Origin: Pirellula sp.
GTDB taxonomy: Bacteria; Planctomycetota; Planctomycetia; Pirellulales; Pirellulaceae
DNA length: 64,000 bases
NCBI GenBank assembly: GCA_021300155.1
Contig: JAJTID010000017.1
Location: 62,001 to 126,000, forward strand
Direction: 5' to 3'
Under the pieces are notes generated by a model. It saw only the letters and a list, made by a program, of their open reading frames with translations. It did no database searches and had not been told where the DNA came from. The position numbers and the translations under genes are program-made. Of this stretch, positions 61,461 to 64,000 are shown one piece after another; positions within the stretch are counted from its first letter, which is position 1; each line of letters opens with the position of its first letter.

Positions 61461-61492
61461 CATACGCATAAACGAAAGGGACGATGCGTTCC

Positions 61493-62029
61493 ATGGGAAC
61501 GAAATCGACGATCTACAAAGCAGAGCTGACGATCACGGATATCGATCGTCAGTATTACGAGACTCACCCGTTAGTCATCGCCCAGCATCCTTCTGAACCC
61601 GACCGACGGGTGATGGCAAGATTGATTGTGTTTGCCATCTTCGCGCATGAGAGGCTGGAGTTTGGACGTGGAATCAGCTCTGATCAAGACCCCGATCTAT
61701 GGCGTCGAGACTTAACGGGAGTCATAGAGCAATGGATCGAACTGGGCCAACCCGAAGAATCCGACATTCGCAAAGCATGCGGACTTTCGAAGGAAGTCAT
61801 TATCGTTACGTATAGCGGAAACTCCGCAGACGTTTGGTGGTCGAAGAACGTATCATCATTAACCAAGCAAAAGAATCTGAAAGTGTTGAATATTGATGCA
61901 GAGTCTTTGGACCAAGCGACACGACTACTCGATCGACGTATGACGCTGACTGCATTGATTCAGGATGGTGAATTTCAATTGAGCAATAGCATCGACAACG
62001 TTACAGTCATTTCTAATCTTCGTAAATAA
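61493..62029 (+). CDS. yaeQ: YaeQ family protein
   Basis: A 178-residue protein very close in length and pattern to E. coli YaeQ (181): STIYKAELTITDIDRQYY, VIAQHPSEPDRRVMARLIVFAIFAHERLEFGRGI, WIELGQPEESDIRKACG, NSADVWWSKN and RMTLTALIQDGEFQLS. YaeQ has a PD-(D/E)XK nuclease-like fold and is of uncertain function; a link to haemolysin expression was once proposed for homologues. ATG 61493 (MGTKSTIYKAEL) aligns with E. coli; an ATG three codons upstream is also open. It follows the propeller gene by 32 bases and precedes the deacetylase gene by 3. Confidence 0.9.
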   Translation: MGTKSTIYKAELTITDIDRQYYETHPLVIAQHPSEPDRRVMARLIVFAIFAHERLEFGRGISSDQDPDLWRRDLTGVIEQWIELGQPEESDIRKACGLSKEVIIVTYSGNSADVWWSKNVSSLTKQKNLKVLNIDAESLDQATRLLDRRMTLTALIQDGEFQLSNSIDNVTVISNLRK

Positions 62030-62032
62030 ATC

Positions 62033-62968
62033 ATGTCCTTTACTAATGCACTTTCGGTTTGGTTTTCAGCACTGGTATGTTTCTGCTCAGGTGTTGTCTT
62101 TTCCCAAGACACGACTCGTTACTTGATCATTCATTCCGATGATGCCGGTATGTCACATTCGGTAAACGTCGCTACACAATCAGGGCTGGAGAGTGGGATT
62201 GTAACCTCTGCGAGCATTATAGTTCCGTGTCCGTGGTTCAAGGAGTTTGCCAACTTTGCCAAGGCGAATCCGCAGTATGATTACGGCGTTCACTTGACCT
62301 TGAATTCGGAATGGGATAACTACCGATGGGGTCCGGTTGCATCGCGAGATCGCGTACCTAGTCTTGTCGATCCGACAGGCTGTTTGTGGGACAACGTAGG
62401 GCAAGTTGCTGCAAATGCAAAGGCGGATGAAGTCAAGATCGAGCTCAAGGCGCAGATAGATCGCGCGTTGCAGTTTGGTGTCCCATTAAGTCATCTCGAT
62501 ACACACATGGGGGCTGTGCTATGCCGTCCGGACATCGTTGACGTGTATGTCGATCTGGCAGTGGAATACAATCTGCCAATATTGTTCTTCAGTCGATTGC
62601 CGCCAGAGATTGGGAGAGAGTATACCGCGCTGACATCTCAATTTCAGAAGTCGATTGCGAAGTTGTCGGAAAAAAAGTTGCCTTTACTCGACAGCTTGCT
62701 TCAATTTTACGGTGGGAATAATGCTGAAAAGCGCAAGCAACTTTACCTGGATGAGATCGCCAAGATTGGACCGGGAGTAACTCAGTTAATCATCCATTGT
62801 GGACAAGACAATGAAGAGTTGCGTGCTATCACCGATAGTGCAAAGCGGCGAGACCAAGATCGCGATCTCTTCACCGATCCAGCGATGAAAGAATTCTTGA
62901 AGACACAGAAGATTCAGTTGTTGACGTGGAAACAGTTTCACGAATGGTCAAAACGACGGATTGAGTGA
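62033..62968 (+). CDS. YdjC/ChbG-type carbohydrate deacetylase, secreted
   Basis: A 311-residue member of the YdjC-like family, TIM-barrel carbohydrate deacetylases related to ChbG, which deacetylates chitooligosaccharides. Metal and catalytic residues are recognisable: Asp pair in IIHSDDAGMSHSVN, His in DYGVHLTLNSEW, His in LSHLDTHMGAVL, and a late His in TQLIIHCGQDNEEL. Unlike the cytoplasmic E. coli ChbG it carries a signal peptide (about residues 1-24), so it acts outside the cytoplasm. It starts 3 bases after the yaeQ stop. The substrate is an N-acetylated sugar by family inference only. Confidence 0.87.
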   Translation: MSFTNALSVWFSALVCFCSGVVFSQDTTRYLIIHSDDAGMSHSVNVATQSGLESGIVTSASIIVPCPWFKEFANFAKANPQYDYGVHLTLNSEWDNYRWGPVASRDRVPSLVDPTGCLWDNVGQVAANAKADEVKIELKAQIDRALQFGVPLSHLDTHMGAVLCRPDIVDVYVDLAVEYNLPILFFSRLPPEIGREYTALTSQFQKSIAKLSEKKLPLLDSLLQFYGGNNAEKRKQLYLDEIAKIGPGVTQLIIHCGQDNEELRAITDSAKRRDQDRDLFTDPAMKEFLKTQKIQLLTWKQFHEWSKRRIE

Positions 62969-62983
62969 CAATTCACTGTCACA

Positions 62984-64000
62984 TTATCGTCGATTGCGAT
63001 CTTGCGAGACAGCGATCGTCAGAGGGCGACTCTTTCGAATCAAATAATACTTGACGCTCGACGCTGTTTGAAAGCTGTTGTTTGCCATAATCCAAGCCAG
63101 AGTCTTGAGCGTTGGAGTTTGCCAATCCATGACTCCGACGATTACATCGCCAGGGCTCAAGTGTTCTCGAGAAGCGAGACTACCAGGTCGGACCTCAGTG
63201 ATCTTGAGACCACCTTTGTAGTCATCCGATATCCCAGCAATGGAGGAAGCTGGGACTGGGGTAACGCGAACGCCGAGCCGCTCCCAGGCTGCTCGTTGGA
63301 TTTCGCTTTCTTCCGAAGCGATCGTAGGCTTTTGCAAGACAACACTTTGAACGAGCGATTCGCCGTTTCTCTCAAGTTCGATGTCAATCGTTTCACCAGC
63401 ACTCACATCTAGCAAAGCAAGTTCGAGTTCCAATGGATTGTCGACGGAGTGTCCAGCGACAGTCCGAATCCCATCCCCTGTCCGGATGTCTCTCGCAGAT
63501 TTGTTTCCGTTTCCTCGAAACTCTTGAACGATGAGCTGAAAGCCATTTTCTGTTGGGATACGATTGCAAAACAGTCCGTGCGAACCGGATGTTCGGTATT
63601 GAGCAACGAGATCCGCCATGACTTCCAAGGCGTTATCGATGGGGATCGCAAAGCCAATTCCCTGCGCACCCACTCGGACGGCCACATTGATACCGATGAC
63701 TTCTCCGTCGATATTCAACAAAGGGCCGCCCGAGTTTCCCGGGTTGATATCTGCGTTCGTTTGAATGAGGTCCGTGTATTGTTGAGATCCATTGACTGGA
63801 ATGTCACGGTGAAGAGCGCTGATGATGCCAACTGTTACCGTGTTTTGATAGCCGAAGGGATTACCGATAGCGACGACGGTTTCCCCACGAAGCAGATCAT
63901 CGCTTCGTCCAATGTGAATTACAGGTAGTTCGCGACCGACATTGATCTTGATCATCGCAAGATCGGTTTCAGGGTCATAGTTGATCAGTTTGGCGATTGC
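62984..64000 (-). CDS. DegP/HtrA-type serine protease (partial, runs off the window)
   Basis: A trypsin-like periplasmic protease with PDZ domains; the start lies beyond the window. The visible part opens at the catalytic Asp (NYDPETDLAMIKI), contains VVAIGNPFGYQNTVTVGIISAL, the catalytic Ser in NADINPGNSGGPLLN, and GFAIPIDNALEVM. Two PDZ-like domains follow (the first around TSGSHGLFCNR...LDVSAGETIDIELERNG, the second around DDYKGGLKITEVRPGSLASREHLSPGDVIVGVM). The catalytic His must be upstream of the window. HtrA proteins degrade or refold damaged envelope proteins. The stop at 62984 is 16 bases from the convergent deacetylase gene. Confidence 0.92.
   Translation of the reverse strand, partial: AIAKLINYDPETDLAMIKINVGRELPVIHIGRSDDLLRGETVVAIGNPFGYQNTVTVGIISALHRDIPVNGSQQYTDLIQTNADINPGNSGGPLLNIDGEVIGINVAVRVGAQGIGFAIPIDNALEVMADLVAQYRTSGSHGLFCNRIPTENGFQLIVQEFRGNGNKSARDIRTGDGIRTVAGHSVDNPLELELALLDVSAGETIDIELERNGESLVQSVVLQKPTIASEESEIQRAAWERLGVRVTPVPASSIAGISDDYKGGLKITEVRPGSLASREHLSPGDVIVGVMDWQTPTLKTLAWIMANNSFQTASSVKYYLIRKSRPLTIAVSQDRNRR

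Overview
The window looks like a chromosome segment of a planctomycete, most likely of the Pirellulaceae type. This is inferred from gene content: two DUF1549/DUF1553 plus DUF1501 gene sets with heme-c-like motifs, a DUF1559 pseudopilin with the H-X9-DG ending, a sulfatase, Tat-exported Gfo/Idh oxidoreductases, and an ECF sigma factor divergent from a serine/threonine kinase. No rRNA, tRNA or CRISPR array was seen.

Layout. 1-9 kb: end of an FHA-like protein, a DUF6807 protein, the Rex redox repressor, an NHL-repeat lipoprotein, HisC, a TPR lipoprotein, a Gfo/Idh oxidoreductase, and a DUF1559 pseudopilin with its small lipoprotein. 9.3-14.7 kb: a forward run with an enolase-superfamily epimerase and a DUF1611 protein (the DgcA/DgcN pair for D-glutamate catabolism), PanD, a methyltransferase, ThyA and a 2-hydroxyacid dehydrogenase. 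14.9-22.8 kb: DUF1549/DUF1553 (two genes), DUF1501 and a sulfatase. 23-28.4 kb: an approximately 1800-residue ATPase/PAS/GAF/histidine kinase/receiver protein.

28.5-38.2 kb is a decay zone around an intact kinase/sigma pair. A hybrid histidine kinase gene is frameshifted by an exact 8-bp tandem duplication. The CheB-CheR-PAS gene before it is broken, with an internal piece of about 315 bp inverted and the stretches on both sides of that piece missing. Next come two transposase remnants. A 40-bp sequence beside them recurs at 38.2 kb, at the point where a ThuA-like gene is cut off. 38.3-41.9 kb: a GntR(YtrA-type)/ABC ATPase/permease operon, whose permease carries an unusual soluble domain and a C-terminal zinc ribbon.

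42-48.2 kb: a membrane protein, then two tandem DUF1501 paralogues behind a DUF1549/DUF1553 gene. 48.2-56.2 kb: RNase PH, a second Gfo/Idh protein, a YbaL/KefB-type antiporter, an outer-membrane porin, an iron-type alcohol dehydrogenase and a Uma2 nuclease. 56.3-64 kb: an alpha/beta-hydrolase fused to an SGNH hydrolase, RNase HI, a degraded PQQ-propeller gene joined to a truncated hydrolase, an intact PQQ-propeller gene, YaeQ, a YdjC-type deacetylase and a DegP/HtrA protease that runs off the end.

I did not find a clearly new multi-gene system. The most unusual signals are the scrambled CheB-CheR-PAS gene, the 8-bp duplication, the 31-bp palindrome between the porin and alcohol dehydrogenase genes, and the ABC permease architecture. 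Several start codons were moved inward from the longest frame, as explained in each entry.
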